Assembly: GCF_028372415.1 (NCBI RefSeq)
Contig: NC_092875.1
Location: 354,694,233 to 354,758,232, forward strand
DNA from: Notamacropus eugenii
Taxonomy: Eukaryota; Chordata; Mammalia; Diprotodontia; Macropodidae
DNA length: 64,000 nucleotides
Reading direction: 5' to 3'
This document shows, in pieces, positions 11,336 to 22,349 of the stretch (positions are counted from its first letter, which is position 1; each line of letters opens with the position of its first letter). The notes beneath the pieces are model-generated. The model did not search any database, was not told the DNA's origin, and saw nothing but the letters and a program-made list of their open reading frames with translations. Both the position numbers and the translations under genes were made by a program.

Positions 11336-11990
11336 AAAACATAAGAGACTGCCAAATGCCTTGTTAAAAATCTAATTTACTATATCTTTAGCAATCTCCA
11401 TTTTACCCATTAAATAATCTGCCAGAAAAGGAAATGAGGTCAGTCTGAAATGACCTAGTCTTGATGAAGCTCTGCTGGCTTTTAGTGATCAATACTTCCC
11501 TTTCCAAATGATCTGATTTTGTCAGAAAGAGAATTCCCATTCATAGCACTGCCTCCTAAAAACAATTCGGAACATTTGCCCTTTTCCAGGGCTTCTCTCT
11601 CATTCTCCGAGAGCTTTCAAGATCACTTACAGCAGCTCAGCAAATACATTTTTCACTTCTTTCAGTACTTTAGTATGTAATTCATCTGGACCAACAGACT
11701 TGAATTCTTTGAGGGAAGCTGAATATTGTCTGACCATCTCTTCACTTTTCATATTTCTACTCTGGTCACCATCTTTTATTCTATCCTTCCAAGTCCCAAA
11801 GATCATTTCCTCTGGCAGAGAAAATAAAAACAGAGATTTGAGTAGTTCAGGCTTCTCTTCTTTATCCTCAGACCATTTACTCTTCATAGCTGTCCAATTC
11901 CTTCTCTGATCCTCCTTTTTCTCCCAATATAAATTTAAAATCTGGTTTTGGTTGTTGTCTATCATTCACTACCAGTCTCATGGTGGGTTT
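11336..11990 (-). mobile_element. CR1/L3-clade LINE relic
   Basis: The reverse strand has a 112-residue open segment (11965-11627) containing SVGPDELHTKVLKEV, the finger region of CR1-type RTs that usually reads near S-x-GPDGIHPRVLKEL. Further along the same strand, near 11350, AAGGCATTTGGCAG resembles the KAFD block of the RT palm. Strongly decayed, older than the L1 and SINE copies. Confidence 0.6.
11627..11965 (-). pseudogene. CR1/L3-type ORF2 remnant between endonuclease and RT
   Basis: The charged N-terminal part (WEKKEDQRRNW, SEDKEEKPELL) fits the linker preceding the RT of CR1-like ORF2 proteins. The C-terminal part (GPDELHTKVLKEV) is the start of the RT fingers. No catalytic Asp is within this open piece. 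A host protein is unlikely because the similarity is to a transposon RT and the surroundings are repeats. Confidence 0.55.
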
Positions 11991-12180
11991 TGGAACTGAT
12001 GATATTCTACCAATGGTGTCAAACTTAAACAGAAACAGATTCCTGGGGCAGCACGCTGACTTAGGAAACCACAAATTAACATTATCTATGTTTTGTGTTT
12101 TTGTTTTGTTGAATGTTTTCAATTATACATTCATCTGGTTTGGGCAACACTCAGAAATCTGGCTGATCTTGCAATAGACA
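11991..12180. mobile_element. Possible non-autonomous DNA transposon relic
   Basis: Phrases GGTGTCAAACTTAAACAG, CCACAAATTAACATTATC and CATCTGGTTTGGGC resemble a dispersed marsupial repeat I recall as hAT-like. Terminal repeats are not clearly visible, so the class is uncertain. Confidence 0.35.
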
Positions 12181-12399
12181 GTCTGAATATGTATACAGTA
12201 CTACTACTCTACCTCTCCTTTTCTTTTTTGTACCTTCTAAATAAGGTACAACCTCCCACAGCTACTTTAGTAATCAGTGTCTTCCCACTAAGTCTCAGTA
12301 ATGCTTGTGGGGGCAAATTTACCTCCTCGCATTAATATCTATAGTTCATCCTGTTCCTTACTCATATATTTATTACTCATGCATGTACAATTGAATCTT
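12181..12399. other. Unassigned
   Basis: No gene or repeat family recognised. Confidence 0.3.
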
Positions 12400-12450
12400 C
12401 CTGATTCCAGGCTCAGTGCTCTATCCACTGCACCACTCTGTTGCGCTAAG
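12400..12450 (-). mobile_element. SINE head fragment
   Basis: Reverse complement of the tRNA-derived SINE head: GCTCTATCCACTGCACCAC corresponds to GTGGTGCAGTGGATAGAGC. Confidence 0.75.
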
Positions 12451-12469
12451 GGTTACTAGATTATTCAAT

Positions 12470-12740
12470 TCTACAAACCTTTACCAAGGTCCTACTACAT
12501 ACAGGGCACTGTGGTATGTGATGAGAGAGATAAAAGGTATAAGATACAAGATATAAGTCAGAGTTCCTGCCCCCATGGAGTTTATAGGATAATAGGAAGA
12601 TACAACACACTCACTGATAATAATACTAATATCTAAGTATATAAAGGTGAGAACAGAAGAGGTACTTATATCAAATGAGTGTGAGGGAATGTTTCATGGA
12701 AGAGCTAGACATTAACTTAGGCTTTAAAAGATGGGTATAC
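12470..12740 (+). repeat. Ancient dispersed repeat (family unnamed here)
   Basis: Contains the order 'accaaggtcctactacatac', 'gggcactgtggtatgtgatg', 'gttcctgcccccatggagtt'. The same order recurs at 26525, 36985, 43645, 45666, 46590, 49880 and 53940, so it is one family present at least eight times. All copies have the same orientation. Confidence 0.6.
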
Positions 12741-13017
12741 ATATATGGGGGGAATAGGTGTCCCAGTCAAGAAAGTCAAGAGGAAGCTCCACAGAGAGAA
12801 ATCTAGGCTGTAACTCAAGTCTGGGAATAAAGAAAACTGATATGCATTAAAGGTTCAGGAAGATCAGATGATCTTCCTGGTTCCTCTCTACTATGAAGAC
12901 CTTTTTAATAGCCTAGGGAAGGCTGTGCATTTCTTACCTCTTTCTGTACCTCAGAGGAGAGGCTTCTGATCAGGGCCTTGAAAGGATCGATAAGAATCAT
13001 TCAACTTGTAGATTGAG
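12741..13017. other. Unassigned
   Basis: No feature recognised. It ends with AGATTGAG (13010-13017), the left target duplication of the next LINE. Confidence 0.35.
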
Positions 13018-13914
13018 GCAAAGTGTAGAAAACACAGGTGCTCCATCTGCCACCACCACACCATCCATACATGGAACCATTGGTTACAACAAATGGTGAA
13101 GTTTTGAATGCTGTAGATAAGTTCACTTACCTTGGAGGTGTACTTTCCAGGGATGTACACGTTGACAATGAGGTTGATGCACACATTGCCAGAGTAAGTT
13201 CAGTGTTTGGGAGGCTCTGAAGACAAGTTTGGGAGAGAAGAAATATTAGACTGACTACCAAACTGAAGATCTACAGAGTTGTTGTGCTGACCTCATTGTT
13301 ATATGCTTGTGAAACATGGACAGTCTACCAGTGCCATGCCAGGAAACTGAATTACTTCAATTTGAACTCTCTTGGGAAGATTCTGAGGATCACCTGGCAG
13401 GATAAGGTACCAGACCCTGAAGTCCTTTCTTGAGCTGAACTGCCAAGTATTCAAACTATGCTTCAGAGAGTGCAACTCTGATGGGCTGGTCATGTTGTTT
13501 GAATGCAAAATGTGCAATTGCCAAAAAGACTATTTTATGGAGAACTCACATGAGGCAGGCAACAGTGGCCAGAAGAAATGATACAAGAACACTCTAAAGG
13601 TCTCTCTCAAGAACTTTGGATTTGGCTGTGCAACATAGGAGACACTGGCACAAGACCATTCAGCATGGTGTGCCCACATCAGAAAGGGTGCTGTGCTCTT
13701 TGAGCAAAGCAGAATTAAGACAGCACAAAGTAAATGCAGGATGTGCAAATTTGGAGTATCCACCCCAAACATTCACACAGACTATCTTTGCCCAACCTGT
13801 GGTAGAGCATTCCGAGCTCGTATTGGTCTGATCAGACACAGTCCGACACATTGAAATTTCTCTTTATCATGGTGATGTCATTTTGGTCCTCTTTGAAGAG
13901 GAAGGACAACAACC
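13018..13914 (+). mobile_element. 5'-truncated non-LTR retrotransposon (RTE-like), copy 2
   Basis: Same family as 6490-8040 but on the plus strand and shorter. AGATTGAG occurs at 13010-13017 and 13915-13922, a plausible 8-bp TSD. The element ends in GAAGGACAACAACC, a tail shared with the SINE at 25795. Confidence 0.82.
13038..13854 (+). pseudogene. LINE ORF C-terminal part with CCHH finger, broken
   Basis: The first open piece (to 13220) contains PLVTTNGEVLNAVDKFTYLG, nearly identical to the thumb-side sequence of copy 1, and ends in RVSSVFGRL. Frameshifts follow. The last readable segment, 13789-13854, is CPTCGRAFRARIGLIRHSPTH and then TGA: a C-x2-C-x12-H-x4-H finger at the very C-terminus with all four ligands retained. 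Such fingers are thought to contact nucleic acid. The RT catalytic palm is absent because of 5' truncation. Confidence 0.75.
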
Positions 13915-13922
13915 AGATTGAG

Positions 13923-15120
13923 ACTCTAGCTGAAAGGATTAGGGGGCAGTGGTAGGAAGGAGATAGCACTCCCCAAAGTTCCCCTTGCTACAAAATTACC
14001 TCACATTCCTTCCTGACATCCTTATCAAAACACCTATTCCCTGAATTCACCATACTAGTAAAGCTATGTGGATAAACTAATCTACCCTGAGCAGTGAATG
14101 CATCAATAGACCCATTGAACAATTCCAATGATGCTTGTTTATCAGTCAAGCAGTCAATGTTTATTAAGCAACAACTGAAATTTGAAGCCTGAAAGAGCAA
14201 GGGGAGAAATTGAGGTATTATGAAACACTGGACCTTTCTTTTCTATGATACCACTGAGTTCTCACTACATAACTGACCCAGATGGGAAGACAACAAATGA
14301 TTGTTTGTGACCTCCAAGATCCAACCTTACAGATGAAGGGAGGAAAAGGCAACTGGGTTGAGAACGGGAATCTGTTCTGAGTCCTCTCTGGCAATCCTTT
14401 GATCTTAAAACCTGGAGTGCTTCCACTTTTACAGTTCCATATTTGACCACTGCTGCCAGGCACACCTGCCTCCAGGTGCTGCGAACTGGGATAGGGTAGA
14501 TTCTAGAACCCAGTTTGGCTTGACTAAAGAAAAGACACTGTAATCCTCCACTCTGCTTTGAAAATGACTGCCCCTTTCTTTTCTCTCTCTTCCCCTTTCC
14601 CTCTCCACTCCATTAAAGAGAAAAGATGGAACAGGAACAAACAGCCTCAGGTTCAATTTAGAAACTTATTGGTTGGGGTGGGAGAGCGGGGAATGTGAAC
14701 ACTAGTTAAAGAGCAAAAAGCACTGTGAACACTCTTAGTCAAAGAAGTATGGAGAACTGAAAGGCTGGATCCCTAGTTATTGGTAACTGGATTATTTGAA
14801 AAATAAGAAACTAGATTTCAATTTTTGGCACAATTCAAGTCATTTTTTAAGCTTTATAACTGTGTGTAGATGTACCTCTCTTCTATTTGAAAGAAATCTT
14901 GTCAGCCTGAGGGAAGAAAACTGTAAGTAAAAAAATTGTGAGGTTTAATAATTAGGAAAATCCTCATCTCAGAGAAAGACAGCACAAGTAGAAGGACTGT
15001 TATTAATAAATAAGAGTTGTTAAACTAAAAATGGAAGAAGCTTCAAATAAAAAAACAGATTTGTAGAATTGTGAAGAAAATGGAAAATGTTTCAATTAAG
15101 AACAAATTGGATTTATATAA
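13923..15120. other. Unassigned, 1.2 kb
   Basis: No coding signal or recognised repeat. Open segments at 14218-14465 on the reverse strand overlap one another in different frames and have no recognisable domain. Confidence 0.35.
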
Positions 15121-15255
15121 ACTTTGCCTCAGTTTCCTCATCAGTAAAATGAGCTGGAGAAGGAAATGGCAGATCATTTCAGTATCTTTTCCAAGAAAAC
15201 TCCAAATGGGGTCATGAAGAGTTGGACACAACTGAAATGACTGAACAGCAATGAC
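15121..15255 (+). mobile_element. SINE, 5'-truncated, BovB-type tail
   Basis: Begins TTTGCCTCAGTTTCCTCATC and ends GTCATGAAGAGTTGGACAC..TGACTGAAC. The tail is like the 3' end of BovB/RTE LINEs, which probably supply the RT. Confidence 0.85.
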
Positions 15256-15417
15256 AAATATTTATTGGAACAGTGTTTAGAGAGAAGTGTTATATAAACT
15301 GAAAATCCTGCTTGATAATAACTCATATTTATATATACAGAGTTTTAGGTCTGTAAAGTCCTTTGCCTGCAACAATTCTGTGAAATGCATGAGCTGAGAG
15401 AAGTTGATAGGCTCAGA

Positions 15418-15672
15418 AATTGTTGTTGTTTTTAAGTTGTGTCTGACTCTTTGTGATCCCGTGGACCATAACATACCAACACCATCCATGGAGTTTTCTT
15501 GGCAAAGACACTAGAGTGGTTTGCTATTTTCTTATCCAGGGGATTAAGGCAAACAGATGTCCAGTGACTTGTTAGGTCACACAGCTAGTAAGTATATAAG
15601 GCCAATTTTGAGCTTAGGTCTTCCTGACTTGAGGCCAAGCACTCTATCCACTAAGCTACCTAGCTGCCTCCA
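15418..15672 (-). mobile_element. Full-length tRNA-headed SINE, BovB-type tail
   Basis: Reverse-oriented. The tail begins at 15418 and the head ends at 15672 (GCTACCTAGCTGCCTCC, reverse of GGAGGCAGCTAGGTAGC). Length about 255 bp. The core phrase CACACAGCTAGTAAGT is present. Confidence 0.88.
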
Positions 15673-15675
15673 TTA

Positions 15676-15860
15676 CTTAAAAATAGTTAACACCTATGTA
15701 CTTTAGTATGATGCTTTACAACCCTCTTAGAGTCCTAAGAAGTAAGTACTGGTGTTATTATTCCCATTTTATAGATAAGGAAACTGAAATGCAGAACCAT
15801 TACGTGATTTACAAAGGATTAAAGATCAAAGGCAAGATTTAGTCCTAGAATCTCATGTTA
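15676..15860 (+). mobile_element. MIR relic
   Basis: CCCATTTTATAGATAAGGAA followed by ACTGAAATGCAG is the MIR core, preceded by a diverged CTTTACAACCCTCTTAGAG segment. Confidence 0.7.
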
Positions 15861-16340
15861 TTCTTATTGCAAAGTTGCCATGATATAGGATAGACCAATT
15901 AAATGAATGTTATCACCAGCAAGGATAACTGAGACTCCAGACTCATAGAGTCAATAGTTAATAATTCAATGTCAGTATGGCAGGAGGTCCTTAGTGGGGT
16001 AATCTGGTGCTCTGTGCTTGGTTCTGTGATCTGTGCTGATTAACATTTTGTCAAGACTTGTATCCTAGTGCTATTCCTTTGTTATTGATATTGCCCTCAT
16101 GTCTTAATCAGATGCCTTTGCTATAGAATTTCTGACATGTGTGGTCCATAAATACAGAATAATACCTTATTGGTGAGTTCAGGCCATTATTTGAAGAACT
16201 GATAGTTACAGTTATGCCTATTATGGAATATTATATCATTATATTATAACATATGATGCATAACATACATGTTGGAGATCTCTTGTTTGAGGGGAATTTT
16301 TGAAGTGGTATTTTGTTCTGCCAGGTAAATGCTTTTGTAA
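15861..16340. other. Unassigned
   Basis: No gene or family recognised. Confidence 0.35.
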
Positions 16341-16715
16341 AAAAAAATAAATGAATAATAGATGTAGCAGGATGTGTCCAAGATCTCTATATCCAATCCT
16401 AGTCTCTCTCCCAAGTTCCAGTCCATATCATCAATTGCCTTTTGGATATCTTAAATTGGATATCTCACATGCATCTCAGACTCAACATGTCCAAAGTAGA
16501 ACTCACTATCTTTCTTCCAAAATTCTTGATTCTTCCCAACTTTTCTATTACTCTCAAGGACACCACCATCTTCCCAGTCACCTAGACTCAACCTCAGTGC
16601 CATTCTTGATTCACTCACCCCTACATCATACATCTAGTTTGTATCTTTTCATTTCTACCTTCACAACATTTCTTTCAGTTCACATAGTCAACACCCAAAC
16701 TTAGGCCTTCACAAC
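16341..16715 (+). mobile_element. L2 LINE fragment
   Basis: GATATCTCACATGCATCTCA, CAACATGTCCAAAGTAGAAC and CACCACCATCTTCCCAGTCA follow the coding part of L2 in order. An open 117-residue frame here is L2 relic, not a host gene. Confidence 0.7.
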
Positions 16716-17220
16716 TCACTTGAACTAGGTACACGACTTAGAAGCTGCTGATTTCTTCTGATTTCCTTTTATTTTTCCATCCATGATCTTTTCTATTCTT
16801 TTAGGATCTTTTCCCTCTTAAGATATCTTAAAAATTCATCCCAGAGTGTCTTTACAATTGTGTTGTCTTCAATATACATTTTGTTCAGTCCCGGTGGCTC
16901 TTTTTGTTTCTGTTTTCTTACATACCATTTCTGATTCCTCCCAAAAATGCTTGTTGATTGATTGAGAGTTACCAGGTACTTCATTAGGTTCATCAACGTG
17001 GTGGCTGCACTATTACTGACAATGAGAATAGATTCAACACAGAAGTGCCAGCAGCATTTCCTTTTTGGCTGTATAGTATTTGGACTACTCTAAAACACAT
17101 CCCAGGAGTCAACTATCCCTATGTCCCACCTGACCTCCTTGTGGACATGAGCATATGGCCTGCTTAGACAAGCTTTCCTCTGGGTTCCTGACTGCCTTTG
17201 CCTCTGTTGTCTTTGTTTTA
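16716..17220. other. Unassigned
   Basis: A reverse-strand open segment of 67 residues (16996-16793) has no recognisable domain. Nothing else seen. Confidence 0.3.
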
Positions 17221-17360
17221 AATTTTTTAATGGCTACAGTAATAATAACAATAATAAATAACAATATATTATATAATCAATTAATATTATATAATTAATA
17301 ATATAATAGCATAATATATACTAATAATAATAATAATAAAATTATGATATATGATATGAC
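17221..17360. repeat. AT-rich (ATA/TAAT) low-complexity tract
   Basis: Mostly A and T with ATA and AATA units for about 140 bp. Confidence 0.9.
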
Positions 17361-17374
17361 AATTATAAATGTAG

Positions 17375-17590
17375 TACTTAAGTATTCAAAGAAATTTTCA
17401 TATTTATCTCATTTGATCCGTTTCTCATGCTAAATACTTGGAGGTAGATGTAATTATTATGTCCATTTTACAGATGAGGAAATGGGCAAGAAGAGGCTGT
17501 GATTTGCCCAGCTACTAAGTATCTATGACAGGAATTGAACTCAAGTTTTTGTGATTCAAAGTCCAACTTTCTATCCATTACATCACCATC
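17375..17590 (+). mobile_element. MIR
   Basis: TCCATTTTACAGATGAGGAA, then GATTTGCCCAGCTACTAAGT and ATTGAACTCAAG follow the MIR consensus order. Confidence 0.82.
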
Positions 17591-17671
17591 CTTATTTTTT
17601 ATTTTCTGAGCTTAGATGAGCAAGTATCCTGTGGTCAATGTGTCCAGGACTAGTAGTGATGATTCAACTTT

Positions 17672-17928
17672 GTTGTTAGTATCCAGTCATTTCAGTTGTG
17701 TCCAACTCTTTGGGACCCCATTTGGAGTTTTCTTGGCAGAGATGCTGAAGTGGTTTGCCATTTCCTTCTCCAGTCCATTTTACAGATGAGGAGCTGAGTG
17801 TAACAAGGTTAAGTGGTTTGTCCAGAGTCACACAGCTAGTAACTCTGTGAGGTCGGATTTGAACTCAGGAAGATGAGTCTTCCTTATTCCAGGCCCGGCC
17901 CTCTATCCACTGTGCCACCTAGCTACTT
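17672..17928 (-). mobile_element. Full-length tRNA-headed SINE, BovB-type tail
   Basis: Reverse-oriented copy of the SINE at 15418. It contains TTTGGAGTTTTCTTGGCAGA, GTTTGCCATTTCCTTCTCCA and the head CTATCCACTGTGCCACCTAG. Confidence 0.9.
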
Positions 17929-18360
17929 CCACCATGTGACTAAGAAAATTCCAAAGTTCCTGAGACCAGTGAGAGAAGTGATCATTTCCAGCAGCAGAAC
18001 CAGGCTGGCAGTAAGGGAATATTCTGAGTATCAGAGATACCCAAATGAAAATACCCATCAAAGGTAAAATGCCTAGTCAGCAACCTTGTAAAACTGCTTT
18101 TATAAAACACAAAAAGCTTCATATTCTGATAAGATATAAATATTAATCTCCTATGGGAAAGAAATCATAATTATAAGCAAAAGTATCAAATACTATTAGT
18201 CTTGTTAATTTATTATTGCTCATTTTGATTGTTTGTTTACCATTCCTTTCTGTGTCTAAGCATAAATTACTTGTCCCATAACAGAAAAATGGAAATCTTT
18301 TCTATTTCATGCCTGTTTTTTTCATTTTCTTATTTCATTTATAAATGTTCTTGGTATGAA
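17929..18360. other. Unassigned
   Basis: No gene or repeat recognised. Confidence 0.35.
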
Positions 18361-20440
18361 TTGATTTAGGAGACTTCTGCCCAGTTTGACTGCCTGAGTT
18401 CAAGTGGATGGCTCAGCTCCCACCACACTTATTCTGGGAAAAACAACAACAACTAAAAACTGAACCAGACCAAATGATCTAGAGAGCCAATGAAACACTA
18501 TAGTAAGTGACTCTACTCACTATAAGAAGAGAGAAAAAAGAAGGAAGGTAGGAAGGAAGGAAGGAAGGAAGGAAGGAAGGAAGGAAGGAAGGAAAGGAAA
18601 GGAAGTAGAAAAAAAAGTTTGGCCAGAAGCCCATGGGCAATAGAAAAGGGGGATACCAGTAGAGCTTTACACCAGTAAAGCTAGGGGGACACTAAAGTAA
18701 GTAAATAAGAGAGTAGCCTCCCAGCCTTACCAGATACAGACCAGAAAAGTCTGGTTCTGGATGAATCAACAAGATTGGAGAGTTCCCCTGAGGAAGCCCC
18801 AGGGTTGTCAGAAACCGATAGTAGGGACCTTGGAAGCAGGTAGGAATGGTAGTAGCCAGTCCCTATACAGCAATATTTACAACAGGATAGCCCCTATCAC
18901 TCTATCGTGAGACTTTATAGAGCACCCTGAAGATCTAGCACTTTCAACCTCAAAGATCTGGGGTAGGGGAATCAATCCCCAGGAAGTTCATTGAAGCAAC
19001 TCAGATGCCCCAAAGAGCAAAGTGAAGATAGAAAGAATCTACCAATCACCTTCTGGAAAGAAAGAAAAAAAGCGTGACAAGGAAAAGTTCCAGGAATATA
19101 TATCTAAAATCCAGGGTTCCTACATCAAAGAAAAATAAAATACTATAAGCATTCATTCAGAAAGAAGTAATTCAAGTACCAAGCAGCCAGAGGTAAGGAT
19201 TAAATTTCAAATTCAGATGTATCATCTCAAAAAACCTACAAAACTGAGTATCATCTTTCAGGGGGAAAAGGGGGAGAATTTTTAATGGAATAGAGAACTT
19301 TCAGACATTTCTGATGAGAAGTCCAGAGCTGAGTATCAATTCTGAATGCAAACACAAGAGCAGAGTATTGTAGAAAAGTAAATTTATTTGAGCAATTGGA
19401 AAGAGATGATTGATAATTCTACCAAGGGGAGAAGAAATGTGTCGCTTCAAAACCTCAGTGTCCTCAAAGATATTGAGAGTTGCAAGAGAAAAGCAGATGC
19501 AATGGATTGGTTCTTTCCAAAGGATTTTAAGAGGGAAAAGAGAAAGGAGAGTAAAAGAAAGATTATAATGGTGAAGAAAAAAGAAGGGAGTGAAACTTAC
19601 TACTTCTCATATTTGGAACAGATGAGAAGAGTATGTAAATATTGAGGAAGGAGGGGAATGGAACAGGCATTAAATGAGCTTCACATTTTTCATCTGGATA
19701 AAGGAGGGATGAATACACTCACTCACACAGGTACATAGCCTGGCATAAAAATATTTCAGACCTCAAACGCAACTGGGAAAGAGGTAGAAATCAGGTGAGG
19801 AGGGGTTAAGATGGAGGATAGCTCTGGGGAGAAAGTAATCACAAAGCAAACTTCCTGGTCCTGGTCTCAGAGGCTAACTGAAACAAAAAAGAAAAGAACA
19901 GCAAATTAGGGAGGTGCGTATCATTTATGGAATAGATAAACAAATTGTGGTATGTGAATGTAAAAGAATAGTATTACACTGTAAGAAATGAGAAACGTCA
20001 CTTTGGTTTTGAAATGACAATTTCAGCAACAAATTACAGAATTAATAAAATACAGAATTAAGTGAGCAGAATCAGGAGAACAATTTATACAAGTATAACA
20101 ACATTATAAAGAAGGACTACTTGGAAAAATTAAGAATTCTAATCAAAACAATGACCAAACAAGTTTCCAGAGAACCTGTGATGAAGAATATCACCCACCT
20201 CCTGACAGTGTAAATGCACTCAAGGGATATAAAGAAACTTGCATTTTTGGATATGGCCACTGGATGGATTTTTTTTTTTTTTTTGCCTAACTATGCTTAT
20301 GTATTATAAGGGTCTTTTTCCTTCTTTCTATTTCTAATTGAAAGGGAAGAGTGGAGAAACAATGTGGCTCCCCAGAAGAGAGCCATTTAAATATTTTTAA
20401 ATGCACAGGAGAAAGCTGGAGGAAGTTTAGAAGGAAGCAC
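18361..20440 (+). mobile_element. HAL1-like element (ORF1-only L1 derivative)
   Basis: A 5' part (18361-18900) is followed by ORF1-like sequence whose 3' end (19235-19400) includes AAACTGAGTATCATCTTTCA and CCAGAGCTGAGTATCAATTC. It then passes directly to an L1-type 3' region (19930-20440: GAAATGAGAAACG, GAGCAGAATCAGGAGAAC, CACCCACCTCCTGACAG). No endonuclease or RT motif appears between. That fits the half-L1 (HAL1) design, about 2.1 kb. Confidence 0.6.
18541..18604. repeat. (AAGG)n microsatellite
   Basis: About 64 bp of AAGG units with minor interruptions at both ends. Confidence 0.95.
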
Positions 20441-20469
20441 GACAAGATCAGTTTTGAAAGTAATGTACT

Positions 20470-21600
20470 GAATTTATTTTAAAAAATTAAAATAATAAAC
20501 AATGTACTTTTTCTTCCTCCCACTGCTCCTCCCATTGAAAAAGAAAGAAAAACAAAACACTCCTAAGAGTCAAACAGAACAAATTCCTGCAATGACCCTA
20601 TTCCAAATATGCATACACCACACATACACACACACGCACACGCACATGCATACACGCACACACACACACACATTTCTACTAAATCCATCATCTCTCTTTC
20701 AGGGGTGACTAGCATGTTTCGTTTTGAATCTTCTGGAATCGTAATTGGTCATTGAAATGATCAGAGTTTAAGTTTTCAAAGTTTACAATATTGTTATTTT
20801 ATTATTTTTTATGGTTAACCCACTAAACTCCACATTGATTTATACAAATCTTACCAGGTTTCTCTGAAACCCTTTCAGCATTTGTTACAGCACACAGTAT
20901 TCTACTCCATCACATTCATATGCCATACTTTGTTCATCTATTCTCCCAATTATGGACACCTTCCTTACTTTCCAGTTCTTTGCTACCAAAAAAGAAAAAA
21001 GCTGCCACAAATATCTTTGTACATATAAGATCTTTTTCTCTCTCTCTGGTCTCTTTGAAGTATTGATATAGTAATGGTATGGCTAGGTCTGAGAGTTTGC
21101 GTAGTTTAATAATATTTTTTCCATAGTTCTAGATTACTTTTTAAGAATGACTGACCAGACTTGTTCAGAGCTCCACCTACAGGGCATTAATGTATTGGTG
21201 TTTCTCACAGAATTTGTAGTTATCCTCTTTTTCAACTTTGTCAATCTAATGATTATGAGATGGAACCTCAGAGTTGTTTCAATTTTCATTTCTCTAACTA
21301 TTAATGAATTAGTGCATTTTAATGAGATTATCGATAATTTGTATTTCTTCTAAAAATTTCCTGTTCATACCCTTTAACTATCAACTAAGAAAATGACTTA
21401 TTCTTATAAATTTGAATCAATTTATTATATATCTTAGAAATGAAACCTATATCAGAGAAATTTGTTGAAAATATCCCATTTGCCTGTTTCTCTTTTAATT
21501 TTAGCTTCATTGTTTTTTGTGCAAGAACTTTTCATTTTTATGTAATTAAAATCACACATTTAGTTGCTGTGATTGTTGAATTTATTATTAACTTGTTAAA
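20470..21600 (-). mobile_element. L1 3' part, reverse orientation
   Basis: The reverse complement of the L1 3' UTR and ORF2 C-terminus can be followed: CTACTCCATCACATTCATATG (20909-20929), then GCTGCCACAAATATCTTTGT, GAGATGGAACCTCAGAGTTG, TTCATTTCTCTAACTATTAA and GAAACCTATATCAGAG. Compare 5380-5740 in reverse. About 1.1 kb, well diverged; an AC microsatellite lies near its 3' end. Confidence 0.78.
20613..20672. repeat. (AC)n imperfect microsatellite
   Basis: About 60 bp of AC units with scattered G and T interruptions. Confidence 0.92.
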
Positions 21601-21889
21601 AAATAAGATTCTGTGATGTGGAGATTCACAATTTTACATAAAATTCTTTTTGTGTGTGTGCTCTGCTGCCTATGTGGAGATACTCATTTGGTGGTGGTAT
21701 AGGTTCAGAATAAAAAAAAACAAATTTAAAAAATCAGTTTAGCTGGATCTCCCCATAAGGCCTCTGTAGACTTTTCTCCTCAATTATTTTTTTTTGTGTC
21801 ATAATAATTCTTCTCTTCCATCATGTTTTACAAATAATTGCTAATTTTTAAACTACATGGCACTTTTTTTTGTCATTCCTCTCTGCTTG
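21601..21889. other. Unassigned
   Basis: A/T-rich, no gene or family recognised. Confidence 0.3.
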
Positions 21890-22077
21890 CAAAGAAATTC
21901 AAGTGTGTTCTTGCTGGGAAAAAAAAAGGTGTATATGAAAATTTAATGGAATTGGAGGGCTTTCAAGCATTCCTTCTGAGAAGACCAGAGTTAAGTGTCA
22001 ATTCTGAACACAAACAAAAGAGTCAGGAGTACCCTAGAAAGGTAAATTTATTTGAGCAGTTGATTAATAACTAATTT
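21890..22077 (+). mobile_element. Second HAL1/L1 ORF1 3' fragment
   Basis: Collinear with 19283-19410: GAAAATTTAATGGAATTGGA, CATTCCTTCTGAGAAGACCA, AGTGTCAATTCTGAACAC and GGTAAATTTATTTGAGCAGT. About 190 bp, same orientation as the HAL1-like element 2.5 kb upstream. Confidence 0.7.
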
Positions 22078-22349
22078 TTCATAGATGATGACTTGTTTAA
22101 ATTACTTGCAACTTCTTGTCTTTATTTGTTTTTTCTCACATTTCCTCTAACCATCTAATGATCTGGCTACACATGGACAATTGAATCTGAAATTACTTCC
22201 AGGTCTTTTATAAGCCACTTCTTGTCTGTTAAAGTATAGTCAATTCTTCACATGTTGCTTGCCTTCTCAATGGGTGGGGGACAGGAGTGGAGGGAAGGAC
22301 ATAACTTAGAACTCAAAATTTAAAAATGAATGTTAAAATAATAAATGAC

